NCBI RefSeq assembly: GCF_000247815.1
Contig: NC_021677.1
Location: 11,640,803-11,704,802, forward strand
Direction of reading: 5' to 3'
Length of the DNA stretch: 64,000 nt
Source of the DNA: Ficedula albicollis
Taxonomy: Eukaryota > Chordata > Aves > Passeriformes > Muscicapidae
Shown: positions 1 to 12,538 of the stretch, one piece after another
How the letters are laid out: every line of letters begins with the position of its first letter
How positions within the stretch are numbered: the first letter of the stretch is position 1
Translations under genes and position numbers: made by a program
The notes under the pieces: model-generated
Told to the model about the DNA's origin: nothing
Database searches by the model: none
The model's input: the letters and a program-made list of their open reading frames with translations, nothing else

Positions 1-2121
1 TCTAACAAAGCTACAAGACCTGGAGCTCATGCTGGAGGATTCCAGTCCTTCCCCAGCTTCTCACTGATGAGGAGAGCAGGAGCACCTCGTTCAGGTGCCA
101 CCAGTCATGGCACAATTGCTACAGAAATCCTGGCTTCTCCTTGAAACTCACATGAGCAATTACCTGCTGGTTATCTCACACAGAACTGGGTCTTTCCAGC
201 CCTGCCTTTCAGCGTTAACGCTGCAATACTCGATAAGTGGAGCTAAAGACATCCTTTTCATGTCAGTTCTTGTATGTTCTCAGTCTCTGGGCAGGAAGCA
301 GAGGGCAGTATTCATGTGTCTGTGTAGATAGACATGCACACAATTCATTGTTTCTTTAGCAAGAGCACAGAGCTTCAGCAAGGATGCAAAAAAGCCAACA
401 TACAATGCACTGCAACCAAGGAGCAGAACTGGCCAGACACTGCAATAATATAGTTCTGTTTTGGGAGGAAACAGACTTATAAAAAAGACAATTCTGTTGT
501 TCCCTAAACTAGTAGAAGAGGAAAAAAAATTTACCAAAATTCAGAAAATTTAAAACATTTGATTAAGTCTGTTTGGTCTTCTCTCTTAAAGGAACCTGCT
601 AAGTAAACACCCAGAACAATGTGTGTGAAAAATAGGCTTCAGTAGGGCTCGTGTTCCTACTGTTATTTGTTCAGTGCCTATAATGCCACACAGAACTTAA
701 AGAACATTTAATAAGACAATTAATTATATCATGTTGGAATAAATAATTTCCTAAACATGCACTCTGTCATGGTGACCACTGATAAGGAATTTAATTTGAA
801 ACCCAGCTCTTGGCTTCTGAAAATCAGCTCTAACTAAATTGTCGCAGTCATTACACGTTGTAAAGCCTCTATATTTCACACTTCATTTTCTATCCAAATG
901 GATGGCAGCCTACTTCAAAGGGGAAGAAGTAAACCTGTGGTCAGAGTGTTCACCTGAGCAGCATGCTCTCCCTAGATCCCACGTCTGGCAGTTGCACGCA
1001 TTTTGAATTCCTGCAGGTTTACAATTTAATTGGTCAAAAATCAAAGGGTGTCCAGTTGAACTTGACCTTCTAACAGGGTCAGAGATTGGGGGCAGTGTTT
1101 GATGCTCCACCTTTCCTGACATTTCACTGTTGCACAAAACTGGGAAAGATGTTTCAATGAACTTCCCAGGCTGGAAATGTTAACCCCAAATGTTCAGAGC
1201 TTGTGAGCATGAAGCTTATATGGCAGAGAAGCAGTTTTATAGCCCTGTTTGTGGGCCTTGTAGATGATGAATTATAAGAAGAGAAAATGTACTAATTTGT
1301 ACCTTTGCACAGTCTGTAATGTCTACCCAAGTACTCAGATCCTCCTTCAGCCACTGTGAATGGTGCCAGTGTGTAAGACTTTGCCATGGTAAACATACAG
1401 ATATTTCAAATTTCAGAGGCAGCATATACTGAACCCTCAACATTGTCTTTTTCATGACTAGTCCGGGAGGACTGGTGATTTTCCTTGCTATATTTGTGGG
1501 CATCAGCCTGTGGGTACTTCTGAAGTTTTGTTTATGTGGAGATTACTGGGGGAAATGCTTGGAGACAGAGGCTGGAAAGTGTTTGAAAGAAGACCTAAAA
1601 CAGAGTTGATATGAATTTGAATGGAAAATTAAGGTTTGTTTGCTACCTCATTGCTTTGGACAGTTTAAGTCACATATTTCAAAAAGACCCATCTTTTGAG
1701 TATATCTTATTTGTGGATCCCTGGGTGAAATGAAGCTGGTGTAACTGAGCACAGGGGCTCCAAACTCTTTCCTCTTTGCTCTCCTCTCTTTCCTACTCCC
1801 TTGGGCAGCCTGGTCTCAAGTGAGCAGAAGGTTTTTTACAATTCTCTCCCAGGAGCAAAGTCCTGTGGGATCCTTTGGGGAATGTAAAGCAGTGTGGCAC
1901 ACAGGCCTGTTGTCACTGTGCAGAACCTGTCCCCTTGAAAAGAGGGTTCTCCACCTCAACCCAAATTTGGTTCATGGCCAAAAAGCTTCAGGGTGTAGCT
2001 CATCATTCTCAAGATTAGTTGGAATTTTGGATGAACATGGATGCTCTAGCTGAGCTGGAGAAACTGGCATTTACCCTGCCATGCTGTTCTGCAGCAGATT
2101 TGTGAGTCAGCCTTCATTCAG
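1..2121. repeat. 2,121-bp tandem duplication, copy 1 (may continue left of window)
   Basis: Bases 1-1831 recur at 2122-3952 at a constant offset of 2121, so no indels are needed. I saw only four substitutions by eye: 530/2651, 1230/3351, 1459/3580 and 1517/3638. The remaining 1832-2121 completes the unit and joins directly to the start of copy 2. Similarity begins at the first base of the window, so the array probably extends upstream. The unit holds no recognisable gene; its small open frames are duplicated with it and have no family resemblance. It could be a real recent segmental duplication, a long-unit satellite, or an uncollapsed haplotype duplicate. Confidence 0.95.
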
Positions 2122-3952
2122 TCTAACAAAGCTACAAGACCTGGAGCTCATGCTGGAGGATTCCAGTCCTTCCCCAGCTTCTCACTGATGAGGAGAGCAG
2201 GAGCACCTCGTTCAGGTGCCACCAGTCATGGCACAATTGCTACAGAAATCCTGGCTTCTCCTTGAAACTCACATGAGCAATTACCTGCTGGTTATCTCAC
2301 ACAGAACTGGGTCTTTCCAGCCCTGCCTTTCAGCGTTAACGCTGCAATACTCGATAAGTGGAGCTAAAGACATCCTTTTCATGTCAGTTCTTGTATGTTC
2401 TCAGTCTCTGGGCAGGAAGCAGAGGGCAGTATTCATGTGTCTGTGTAGATAGACATGCACACAATTCATTGTTTCTTTAGCAAGAGCACAGAGCTTCAGC
2501 AAGGATGCAAAAAAGCCAACATACAATGCACTGCAACCAAGGAGCAGAACTGGCCAGACACTGCAATAATATAGTTCTGTTTTGGGAGGAAACAGACTTA
2601 TAAAAAAGACAATTCTGTTGTTCCCTAAACTAGTAGAAGAGGAAAAAAAAATTACCAAAATTCAGAAAATTTAAAACATTTGATTAAGTCTGTTTGGTCT
2701 TCTCTCTTAAAGGAACCTGCTAAGTAAACACCCAGAACAATGTGTGTGAAAAATAGGCTTCAGTAGGGCTCGTGTTCCTACTGTTATTTGTTCAGTGCCT
2801 ATAATGCCACACAGAACTTAAAGAACATTTAATAAGACAATTAATTATATCATGTTGGAATAAATAATTTCCTAAACATGCACTCTGTCATGGTGACCAC
2901 TGATAAGGAATTTAATTTGAAACCCAGCTCTTGGCTTCTGAAAATCAGCTCTAACTAAATTGTCGCAGTCATTACACGTTGTAAAGCCTCTATATTTCAC
3001 ACTTCATTTTCTATCCAAATGGATGGCAGCCTACTTCAAAGGGGAAGAAGTAAACCTGTGGTCAGAGTGTTCACCTGAGCAGCATGCTCTCCCTAGATCC
3101 CACGTCTGGCAGTTGCACGCATTTTGAATTCCTGCAGGTTTACAATTTAATTGGTCAAAAATCAAAGGGTGTCCAGTTGAACTTGACCTTCTAACAGGGT
3201 CAGAGATTGGGGGCAGTGTTTGATGCTCCACCTTTCCTGACATTTCACTGTTGCACAAAACTGGGAAAGATGTTTCAATGAACTTCCCAGGCTGGAAATG
3301 TTAACCCCAAATGTTCAGAGCTTGTGAGCATGAAGCTTATATGGCAGAGAGGCAGTTTTATAGCCCTGTTTGTGGGCCTTGTAGATGATGAATTATAAGA
3401 AGAGAAAATGTACTAATTTGTACCTTTGCACAGTCTGTAATGTCTACCCAAGTACTCAGATCCTCCTTCAGCCACTGTGAATGGTGCCAGTGTGTAAGAC
3501 TTTGCCATGGTAAACATACAGATATTTCAAATTTCAGAGGCAGCATATACTGAACCCTCAACATTGTCTTTTTCATGACCAGTCCGGGAGGACTGGTGAT
3601 TTTCCTTGCTATATTTGTGGGCATCAGCCTGTGGGTAGTTCTGAAGTTTTGTTTATGTGGAGATTACTGGGGGAAATGCTTGGAGACAGAGGCTGGAAAG
3701 TGTTTGAAAGAAGACCTAAAACAGAGTTGATATGAATTTGAATGGAAAATTAAGGTTTGTTTGCTACCTCATTGCTTTGGACAGTTTAAGTCACATATTT
3801 CAAAAAGACCCATCTTTTGAGTATATCTTATTTGTGGATCCCTGGGTGAAATGAAGCTGGTGTAACTGAGCACAGGGGCTCCAAACTCTTTCCTCTTTGC
3901 TCTCCTCTCTTTCCTACTCCCTTGGGCAGCCTGGTCTCAAGTGAGCAGAAGG
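2122..3952. repeat. 2,121-bp tandem duplication, copy 2 (3'-truncated)
   Basis: This is the second copy of the unit starting at position 1. It matches copy 1 base for base, apart from four noted substitutions, up to 3952. Copy 1 then continues with a T run, whereas copy 2 switches abruptly to a 54-bp direct repeat. The last 290 bases of the unit (1832-2121) are therefore missing from this copy. Confidence 0.95.
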
Positions 3953-4050
3953 GAATCACTGATCCTTGCTGAGGTTTGAAGGAGCAGTGAGCTCTGCTGC
4001 CTTTGGGAATCACTGATCCTTGCTGAGGTTTGAAGGAACAGTGAGCTCTG
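3951..4050. repeat. 54-bp direct repeat, about two copies
   Basis: The segment from 3951 is repeated from 4005 with one substitution near the end (ggagcag versus ggaacag). It begins exactly where the 2.1-kb duplication stops, so the duplication breakpoint and this small repeat may have arisen together. Confidence 0.9.
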
Positions 4051-5540
4051 GCCCTGCCAGCTGAGAGGGAATGCAGCAGGAATTTTTGCCAGTGGTGATG
4101 TCATAACTGAGGCAGCACTGTGTGATCGCATTGGCCTGTCTTCATTTCAACTCATGAAACATTTGTGTCAACGCTCAGGGTGTGCAGCTCACAGAAAGGG
4201 AGATGCCCTGTTGCTGTTGGAGATGAGTACAATGGCGTACAGATTAAATTCGTATGGGGACCCAAAAACTCTATTCATTTTTACTTTTTTCCTTTTTCTT
4301 TCCTTGAGCCAAACTCCGTATCTGAGGCTGTGTCACAACACAGAGCAGTGTTTGGGGACCTCAGTGTCATGGGCAAGTAATAAGAACGTTGTCACTGTTT
4401 ATCTGATCAGAGAGTGATAGTTCAATGCCTTTCAACTTGGCTGGGAAGGTAAGGTGCAAGGACTTTTAAACACTCTGTTTTCATCAGGGGACTGTTTTGG
4501 GCTGGTATTTGTGATACTGTTCATGTGTGAATGCCTGCTTTTAAAAGCTTTTGTGTTTAGATAGGACCAGTTTGCTTCCCTTTTGGAAAACACCCAAAGG
4601 AGATGCAGATAGATGTATCATCAGAAAATGAGTGTTATGGTAGAAAATAGAATGCTTAATACTGTTAATCACTGTCTGTGCTAAAAGCAGTAATGAACAT
4701 TTTTTTGAAAAAAATTTAAATATCACTCATTTTTAGGAAAAACATGTTAATTTTTTTAAAAATCTGATTTTCTACTCAGATTTATAGTCCCTTCTTTTTT
4801 ACTCCTCATTCAGATTATTCATGCAAAACCTGAGGTGTTACTGGATGCTGGATATTTCTTTACTTATTTCTTGTTCATGTTTGTACCTGGCTCACTTGGT
4901 CATTTTCAAGTTATAGCTGTGTTTTTTGGCACAGCTTTCACAAATCTAACCAACTGTGGGATGGAAATTACATTGTACCAAGTTGTCCCCACTTCCCACT
5001 AGCTGCCCATTTCACAAACAGGTTTATAAACCTGGCATGGCCCAGTATCATTATTCTGCAGCAGGTGTCAGCTGGGAGTTTTTTTATCTTTCAGGATCCC
5101 TTGACCTTTCTTTTGGGCACACGTACAGAGTGTTAATGATGAGCGATGTCCACACATCAGCACTAATTCAAACTTGAGCTCTTCCAGAGTTTGAAATATG
5201 CATGGATAAAGTCGGTGCAGATGGTCCTGAATTTTAATATATAAAAGTCACACTAAAACAAAGTTAACTTTTAAAATTCTGCAATAAATCACAAAAAGCT
5301 GAATATGATCCTCTGGATGTCTTAATTAGATGAATTTCTTTCACTTAATCAGACATTCAAAGTCAAAGGGACAAAAGACACAGCCTTTTTTAGTCACTAA
5401 ATCCTGACTAATGGCTTAGTGGTCAGAGGAGTTGATCAAATTACTTGCTGCCATTCATGTTTATATTTGATTGTATTCTTTTTTTGGTTAAGTTGGAAAT
5501 CACTGCTTCAATTTTTTTTACAGGACAGAATCAAGAATAC
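4051..5540. other. Unique non-coding sequence
   Basis: AT-rich single-copy sequence. The open frames are under 90 codons, overlap one another and resemble nothing I know. I see no repeat family, RNA gene or splice-bounded exon here. Confidence 0.6.
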
Positions 5541-5916
5541 TCTTCATCAGGAATTGTAGTGATAGGACAAGGAGTAATGGGTTCCAATTGAAAGAATGGA
5601 AAAAGGGGGCTCTCTGGGAAGCCAGAGAGGGCCTTTTCATCAGGAATTGTAGTGATAGGACAAGGAATAATGGGTTCCAATTGAAGGAAGGGAAGTTTAG
5701 GTTGGATCTTTGGAAGAAATTCTTTGCTGTGAGGGTGGTGAGGCACTGGGAGAGGTTGCCCAGAGAAGCTGTGGATGCCCCATCCCTATTCAAGGCCAGG
5801 TTGGATGGAACTTTGAGCAACCTGGTTTCATGGGAGGTGTCCCTTTCCAGGACAAGGGAGCTGGAACTGGATGATCTTTAAGGCCCCTTCCAATCCAAAC
5901 CTTTCTGTGATCCTAG
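5541..5916 (+). mobile_element. CR1 LINE, 3'-end fragment
   Basis: The end of the CR1 reverse-transcriptase ORF is readable (about 5636-5880): residues like FRLDLWKKFFAVRVVRHW, then RLPREAVDAPSL and KARLDGTLSNLV, which is typical of avian CR1. The nucleotide tail after it (tgatctttaaggcccc, then ttccaatccaaacc and tctgtgat) matches the CR1 3' end. The element is 5'-truncated, as most CR1 copies are, and cannot move. Its 5' part is duplicated: the block at 5543 recurs at 5636 (offset 93), which is not part of normal CR1 structure. Confidence 0.93.
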
Positions 5917-8900
5917 AATTCCCAACAGCTGTATTTCCAGGCTTGCTGCCATCCAAGAATGTGGCATCATGGCCATCTGCTCAGAGATGCATTTAAGGAG
6001 TGGTTAGTTTGCAATCTGACCTTCAAAGATGGGTAAATAGCAAGAACCAGGATGAGCCCCACAGCCCAAATTTAGGCATCTCAGATAGGAGCCAGCAGCA
6101 AGAAGGGCAGGGGTTGAGGACCCTGAGCATCCTCTGGGCTCAGAGAGGGGCACTGCACCCTCTGTGTGCTGCTCAGAGCTCACACAGAGCACATGGGGGC
6201 CATCAGACTGGAGCAACCCTACCCTCGAGGACTTCTGTTTGCCACAAGCACATGGCACTTTTAAAAATTTTCACATATGGCTAAATTAACATGGTTTCCT
6301 AATGAGGAAATTAGCAAATGTCCAACTGCTTCAGGGTTATCTCCGTGCTGAGTTCCCTGCGTTTTTTTCTCCCAATCTTAAAAATGTTCCATTTTGGGTT
6401 AAAAAAGTGATTCATGCTGGCAACCTCTCCAGATTTTTCTAGCTTTATTGAAAACAGCTGCGACATTTTTGCTGAAGTGGGATGGCTTTGGTCCTGCGTG
6501 TTTGGTTTTTTGTTTTTTAATTAAGCCAGAGGTAGAGCTGGAGCACGGAAACGTCATTTGCAACTATAAACAAAGTTTTTAGAGAATGGGGAGGGAGAGA
6601 GAGCCTGAGAGCAAGGATTTACAATGGGGAAGTGTTAGGATTGACTCTAGGTGTCACTGTGAGCTATGCCTGTAATCTGCAGCTCCATTTCCACTTTTAT
6701 TCAGTGACCCCCCACTTTCCAGCCTTCTTCCTCCTCTCTGTTTCTCCCATGTCTCCCCCTCTCACTCTGTAACACACACACACACACACACGGGCATGCA
6801 GAGAAGTCTCTGACAAATAATAGCTGGAAGCAAGGAAATTACTGTGATCATTAGAGAACATGGCATTGATACAAATTAATAGGTATTTAATAAAAATGCT
6901 GGTTAACCAAATAGTTATGATGCGTGACATCTCATTTATATGAAGTCCTGGAAAGAAAATTAATTAAAAAAAAAAAAAAAAGTTGCTGAGCTTTCTTTTG
7001 CCCATTTCAATACTTCTACAGGTAAAAGCAGAAAGCAAACACCAGCAAACAAAATACTCTCCCAGTTTTGTTGATTTATATTGGCCAGGGCTGGATCATT
7101 TTCGGCATTATGGGCTTCATTGGTGGGACAAGGGGTTCTGGCAGATTTTGAGATTGTACCTACCTACAAAAGCAACCTCTATCTCTTAATGCTTTCTGTT
7201 CACTAATATTAAGGTAACTTCCCAATTTATAATTTAGAACACTTTCCTATAAGACCCACTTAGAGAATACTAACTAATGACATACAGCAACATCATTAAA
7301 CACTTTAGTGCCTCGGGGTAGCAGACTACAATGCATCCTGCAAAGTAGCACTCAGAGGCTGTATGAACATATTCTGTCACCTTGCAATCTCTTGCAGCAT
7401 AGCCCTGGGAATGTGCAGGGAGATAACACACAGTGGAATAGAACAAAGTCTGCTGGAGTCACACTCTCCTTAACGTGAGGAATTATCAAGATGCCGAACG
7501 CTTCCCGGTTAGGTCCCAAACAGATGAACTTCTGCAAATGAGCAAATTTAAATGCCTTCTTATCACACATAGGCAGAACGCTGTTTTCGTGGTGTTACTG
7601 AGAGTCTGATGTTACTTTTAAGTGACTTTGTGCAGTGATCAGTACTTGGTCCTAATTAGTAAAAGTAGTTACTGCCTTAGATTTAAATCATAAACAGAAA
7701 AAATTGGTCATCTGACATTTTAATTCACCCCTCTGCCAACCTGAAATTATTCCTTGCTCTACATACTCTAACTTTTTCCTGCATCACTCTGAATTTCCTA
7801 AGCAACAGTTTGCATGACTTCAAGTTTTTTTCTTTGGAGTTTGCTTTTTTTTTACTGGAATTTAGTGAGGCTCCTCTGAGGGACAAGACCAATTTTTAAA
7901 GTGGCTTTGTAGAACTCCACCTCCTCTTTGATTTGGGTTCCTCTGACAGTGCTGAATCTTGAATTTTTGTATCATCCCATGGGAAAGGGGTGCAAATTAC
8001 AAATTTTCCCAGTGAATGTTGCTTGCTGCTAGCTGGAACTTCTGAACCATCTCTCCTTGGTTTTCATCCTCCCCTGGTACTGCGCTGCACACTGAACATT
8101 CTTCAATGTGGTGATGAGTCCCAGATGCACCCTGTCACTAATCCAGTCACTCGTGGCTGCTGTGATTATCCACTCCCTGTAAAATTACTGCTGGACAGAG
8201 TCACCAGTGTAGTCTCACCTCTGGATGGAGCAGCCCTTTTTTCTTTCTGTTTTGGCTTTTTTTTTTTTTTTTTTTTTTCTGTTTTAATCGGGATTAAGCA
8301 GTCAGATCTGATGACACTTCACACAAGTGCAGTTATTTGAAAACACACTGTCCTTTCAATCACAGTAAGTGACAGTGTGCACAGTGTGCACTCCAACGAT
8401 GCCACGGCTGCCTTTGATGCCTGCTCTGACTTGCTTTAAGATAAATAGTTCAGAGGAAAATTCTTTACAGCAGCAAACTACTTTTGCCAAATGTTTAGCT
8501 CTATATAGTTCTTTTTCTACTCTTACTTTTTTCTTTTGAAAGGAAAATATAACAGGGATGAAACTGGAGGAGAGTTGAAGAGCCATTTCTTAGGATGAAT
8601 ATTTTTTAACTGGGGACAGGCTTAAATTCCTGCATATTTAGAGCAAAGGAGTGGGTGTGAGGAAATATTCCTAAGCTCCTTGCTCCCATCTCCATGCCCA
8701 GTTTCTCTCTCATGGATATTACAGAGGCTTGAGTGGGAGTTTGGGATTTTTCACTATGTGGGAGACAGCTAGAGGCAAAAGAAACCTGCAGAGCTGAGTA
8801 AACCCCCCACGATTTCTTCCCTAATTTCTTCCCTCACGCCGGGTTCCTTTGAGCACAGAGCTCCCCAGAGCACCTCAGAAAGTCACTGCTGCTCCAGCCC

Positions 8901-11551
8901 TGTGCAGCCCCTGTCCCCAGGATCAGAGGAACACCACAGTGCTGCCCCAGGGCAGCTGGCAAAGGCTGGGACACTGCTTGCTGTGCCCTCACTGAGCTGT
9001 GCCCATTTCCACTGGGGCAGCAGGAAAGGTCTCCTTCCACAGCTGTGAGCTCTAAAGAGTCAGGAAAGAGCCAACACACACTGCAGAAGGGAGGGAAATG
9101 TGGAGGAGACCTCTGCAGGGTCTGGTGGAGGCTCGTGTGGCTTCAGTTTGCTGTCTCTGGAGAGTTTAGGGATGAGGAGTGTTTCCAGCAGTGAAAAAGG
9201 AGGAGAAGAATCTTAATGGAAAATGTTCTTAGTCACAGCAGAAATTTTCACTAAGTGTTTTTTTTCCTTTTTTTTTTTTTCTTTCTGTAACATTTTCTGG
9301 TGCTGACTGCAAGTCATGCAGTATTTAAATTCTCTTCATCTCAGATGATTCACTGAAGGTCAGGTCTCTTGAAGTAATATTTTCTTTCTTATCTTCACCT
9401 AATCAATCATGCCATATGTAAAAAGTCCAAGCAGTTGTATCAGTGCTTTAGGACAATGTAACAATATTAGACCAATCAAAATAAACCAATTACATATTAG
9501 AAATTATTTTAAAGTGATATGGCAAAAAAAATGCACAAGCTGACAAATAAAGCTGATAAAATAACACTCATTGGTCATTACAATGTGGAGGAAGTTGCAG
9601 GGTTTTTTTCTTCTAGGATATTTAACTGCTTGGCTTCTAATATTTCTTTTAATGTTTGCTTTTGCCTGGCAGGAATGTGATAAAATTATGCAAAGCTATG
9701 ATTCACATAGAACAAATACAGATTGCAAACTATATAATGTTATCCTGGCCTGCTGTTTATAAAGCAGTGAATATGCCTGCTAACTCTGTATGCTGATGAT
9801 TTTTTGCAGCCAGGTTTATAGCTGGATGAATGACCTTTACTTTTTCTAATTATTATTTTACACAAGCAAATAATTTACCTTTATAATCATAAGCAATCAT
9901 TGAGAAAGACCCTTGGCAGGTGCAGGCATATTGTACTTTTCATATTGTCAATAAATAACATTTTTCTGGTTCTGGTGTGGTTTCTATGCCTTGTGTGTTG
10001 CTCTACACAGAAATAGTGGGAATTTAAACTTAAGGCAAATTACCTCAATTGTATATTTATGAATTTGAATAAAATCATGGGCTTTCCTCATTGTGCAGGC
10101 AAGCCTGTTGGGTAAATGGTGCTGGTGCAGTCTCTGCTCAAGAGTGGCTGAAGAAATCAGGCTTTTCTCACCAGATCTAACAGTGGTGTCAGCCTTACAC
10201 AGAGTCTTAGGACTTGGAGAAAACCTGATTGTTTCATGGTCAGTGTGCCCAGGGCACTGTCACCAGCGGCCAGTTTCTCAGCCATAGCCAGTTAAGCAGA
10301 AGCACACAGAAAGGCTGGCTCAGTTTCTTGTGTTTTTGACACTGTTTGAGTCTCTCTGAGCATCTCAAGGGTCAGACACTGTTTTAAAGCACTTACAGCA
10401 GAATGGCAGTGAGTGAATTGCTGACAGCATAGCATGCAATCTTGCTCAAGAAGTGTAGCATTAGTCTAGAGGCAACATGGGGTAGTTCAGAGACACCTGA
10501 GCTGTTTCAGCAATAACACTGAACTTTCATGCTCCAGCTCTTTCTGATACAGCTCCTTGTTTCACAAACAGGTGTCTAAAACTGCTGTGAAAGTCACTTC
10601 ACCTGCAGACTGAGCAAAAGCCCACTGACTTTTCATATAATGGTGTAGTGTCAAGTAATAATGTGCACATTTTGTCTCTTGGGAATTGCAGCTTGGGAGC
10701 CTGTTGTCTGTGAAAATGAGAAGAGACCCATGCTTTGAGGGAGCTGGCAGAGAAACCTGCTGGAGGCTGCCCTTCATTTCTCTGTTTTCCCTCGGTCACC
10801 ACTTGTGCAGCAGAGGGACTAATTCTGCTGTGTGTGTGTTACAGGATTCTTCCCATTTCTTTTCCATCTCAGGAACAAATTAATTGGGTGGGTTTTTTTG
10901 TTGTTGTTTGTTGGTGTTTGGTTTTTTTTTCCTGGTGAATTCACATAAATGCCACAAACCCCATTCTTCCTGCAGAACCTGCCTCTGCTCTGCATTGCTG
11001 CATAAGAGTGACTGTAATAGCCATGTGACACGTTGACAAGAGTAATTATACCCAGAGGAGCTGGTAATTTATGTTGGGTAGCAGGTGGTATCATTTCCTG
11101 GTTAGTCTGTACCCTAACTTGTTATTATCTATGGCCATCAGCAGCTGCAGTGACACCTAGAGAGGAGCCCTTGGAGCTCGCAGCAGGAGCCAAAGCTGCT
11201 CCATTCGGCTGTGGATGGAAGGACTCCCCCCATGCCTCACACTGAGTGCAGCACAGCCTTTGATAACGTGGAGGGCAAGGCCAGGCACGACTCATCCCAT
11301 CGACTCTCCCCTCTTGGGCGTGACTTTAACAGGTTATGCTTGGCAGAGGATGTGCTGCTGCTTTCTTTTGGCCACCATCATTATGCCCCTGACTCACTCA
11401 TATAGAACTGGCCATCTAAAGAGCTGCTGTCCCCAGGGGGACATTTTTTACCACAATGCTTCTTTGGTTTGGCAAGTGACTTCATTGCTCGTTTCCGAGA
11501 TGAGCACCCCATTGTTTTGGGAGTTGTACACACACATAATTAGGGATAGAG
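5917..11551. other. Unique non-coding sequence with short simple repeats
   Basis: No gene is recognised. Simple tracts are (AC)10 at 6772-6791, an A run near 6965-6980, a 22-base T run at 8257-8278 and a T-rich run near 9260-9281. The AT-rich part around 9640-9910 is dense in TAATTA/ATAAT-type motifs and could be regulatory, but that is a guess. Confidence 0.55.
6772..6791. repeat. (AC)10 microsatellite
   Basis: Ten uninterrupted AC units lie between a CT-rich stretch and unique sequence. It is a standard dinucleotide repeat, probably length-variable between individuals. Confidence 0.95.
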
Positions 11552-12538
11552 CCTTCCTTCCTTCCTTCCTTCCTTCCTTCCTTCCTTCCTTCCTTCCTTC
11601 CTTCCTTCCTTCCTTCCTTCCTTCCTTCCTTCCTTCCTTCCTTCCTTCCTTCCTTCCTTCCTTCCTTCCTTCCTTCCTTCCTTCCTTCCTTCCTTCCTTC
11701 CTTCCTTCCTTCCTTCCTTCCTTCCTTCCTTCCTTCCTTCCTTCCTTCCTTCCTTCCTTCCTTCCTTCCTTCCTTCCTTCCTTCCTTCCTTCCTTCCTTC
11801 CTTCCTTCCTTCCTTCCTTCCTTCCTTCCTTCCTTCCTTCCTTCCTTCCTTCCTTCCTTCCTTCCTTCCTTCCTTCCTTCCTTCCTTCCTTCCTTCCTTC
11901 CTTCCTTCCTTCCTTCCTTCCTTCCTTCCTTCCTTCCTTCCTTCCTTCCTTCCTTCCTTCCTTCCTTCCTTCCTTCCTTCCTTCCTTCCTTCCTTCCTTC
12001 CTTCCTTCCTTCCTTCCTTCCTTCCTTCCTTCCTTCCTTCCTTCCTTCCTTCCTTCCTTCCTTCCTTCCTTCCTTCCTTCCTTCCTTCCTTCCTTCCTTC
12101 CTTCCTTCCTTCCTTCCTTCCTTCCTTCCTTCCTTCCTTCCTTCCTTCCTTCCTTCCTTCCTTCCTTCCTTCCTTCCTTCCTTCCTTCCTTCCTTCCTTC
12201 CTTCCTTCCTTCCTTCCTTCCTTCCTTCCTTCCTTCCTTCCTTCCTTCCTTCCTTCCTTCCTTCCTTCCTTCCTTCCTTCCTTCCTTCCTTCCTTCCTTC
12301 CTTCCTTCCTTCCTTCCTTCCTTCCTTCCTTCCTTCCTTCCTTCCTTCCTTCCTTCCTTCCTTCCTTCCTTCCTTCCTTCCTTCCTTCCTTCCTTCCTTC
12401 CTTCCTTCCTTCCTTCCTTCCTTCCTTCCTTCCTTCCTTCCCTCCTTCCCTCCTTCCCTCCTTCCCTCCTTCCCTCCTTCCCTCCCTCCTTCCTTCCCTC
12501 CTTCCCTCCTTCCCTCCTTCCTTCTCTCCTTTCTTCCT
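11552..12538. repeat. (CCTT)n tetranucleotide array, ~987 bp
   Basis: A pure CCTT/TTCC array runs from 11552 to about 12441, roughly 222 units. It is followed by a ~97-bp degenerate edge in which units carry extra C (CCTTCCCT-type) up to 12538. One strand is pure pyrimidine and the other pure purine for nearly 1 kb, so the tract can in principle form triplex (H-DNA). The long poly-FLPS and poly-GRKE open frames across it are repeat translations, not genes. Confidence 0.98.

Noticed and set aside
95..331. 78-codon frame present twice (also at 2216-2452)
   Set aside because: It is repeated only because the 2.1-kb unit is duplicated. Identity between copies is no higher than in the non-coding parts, so there is no sign of selection on protein.
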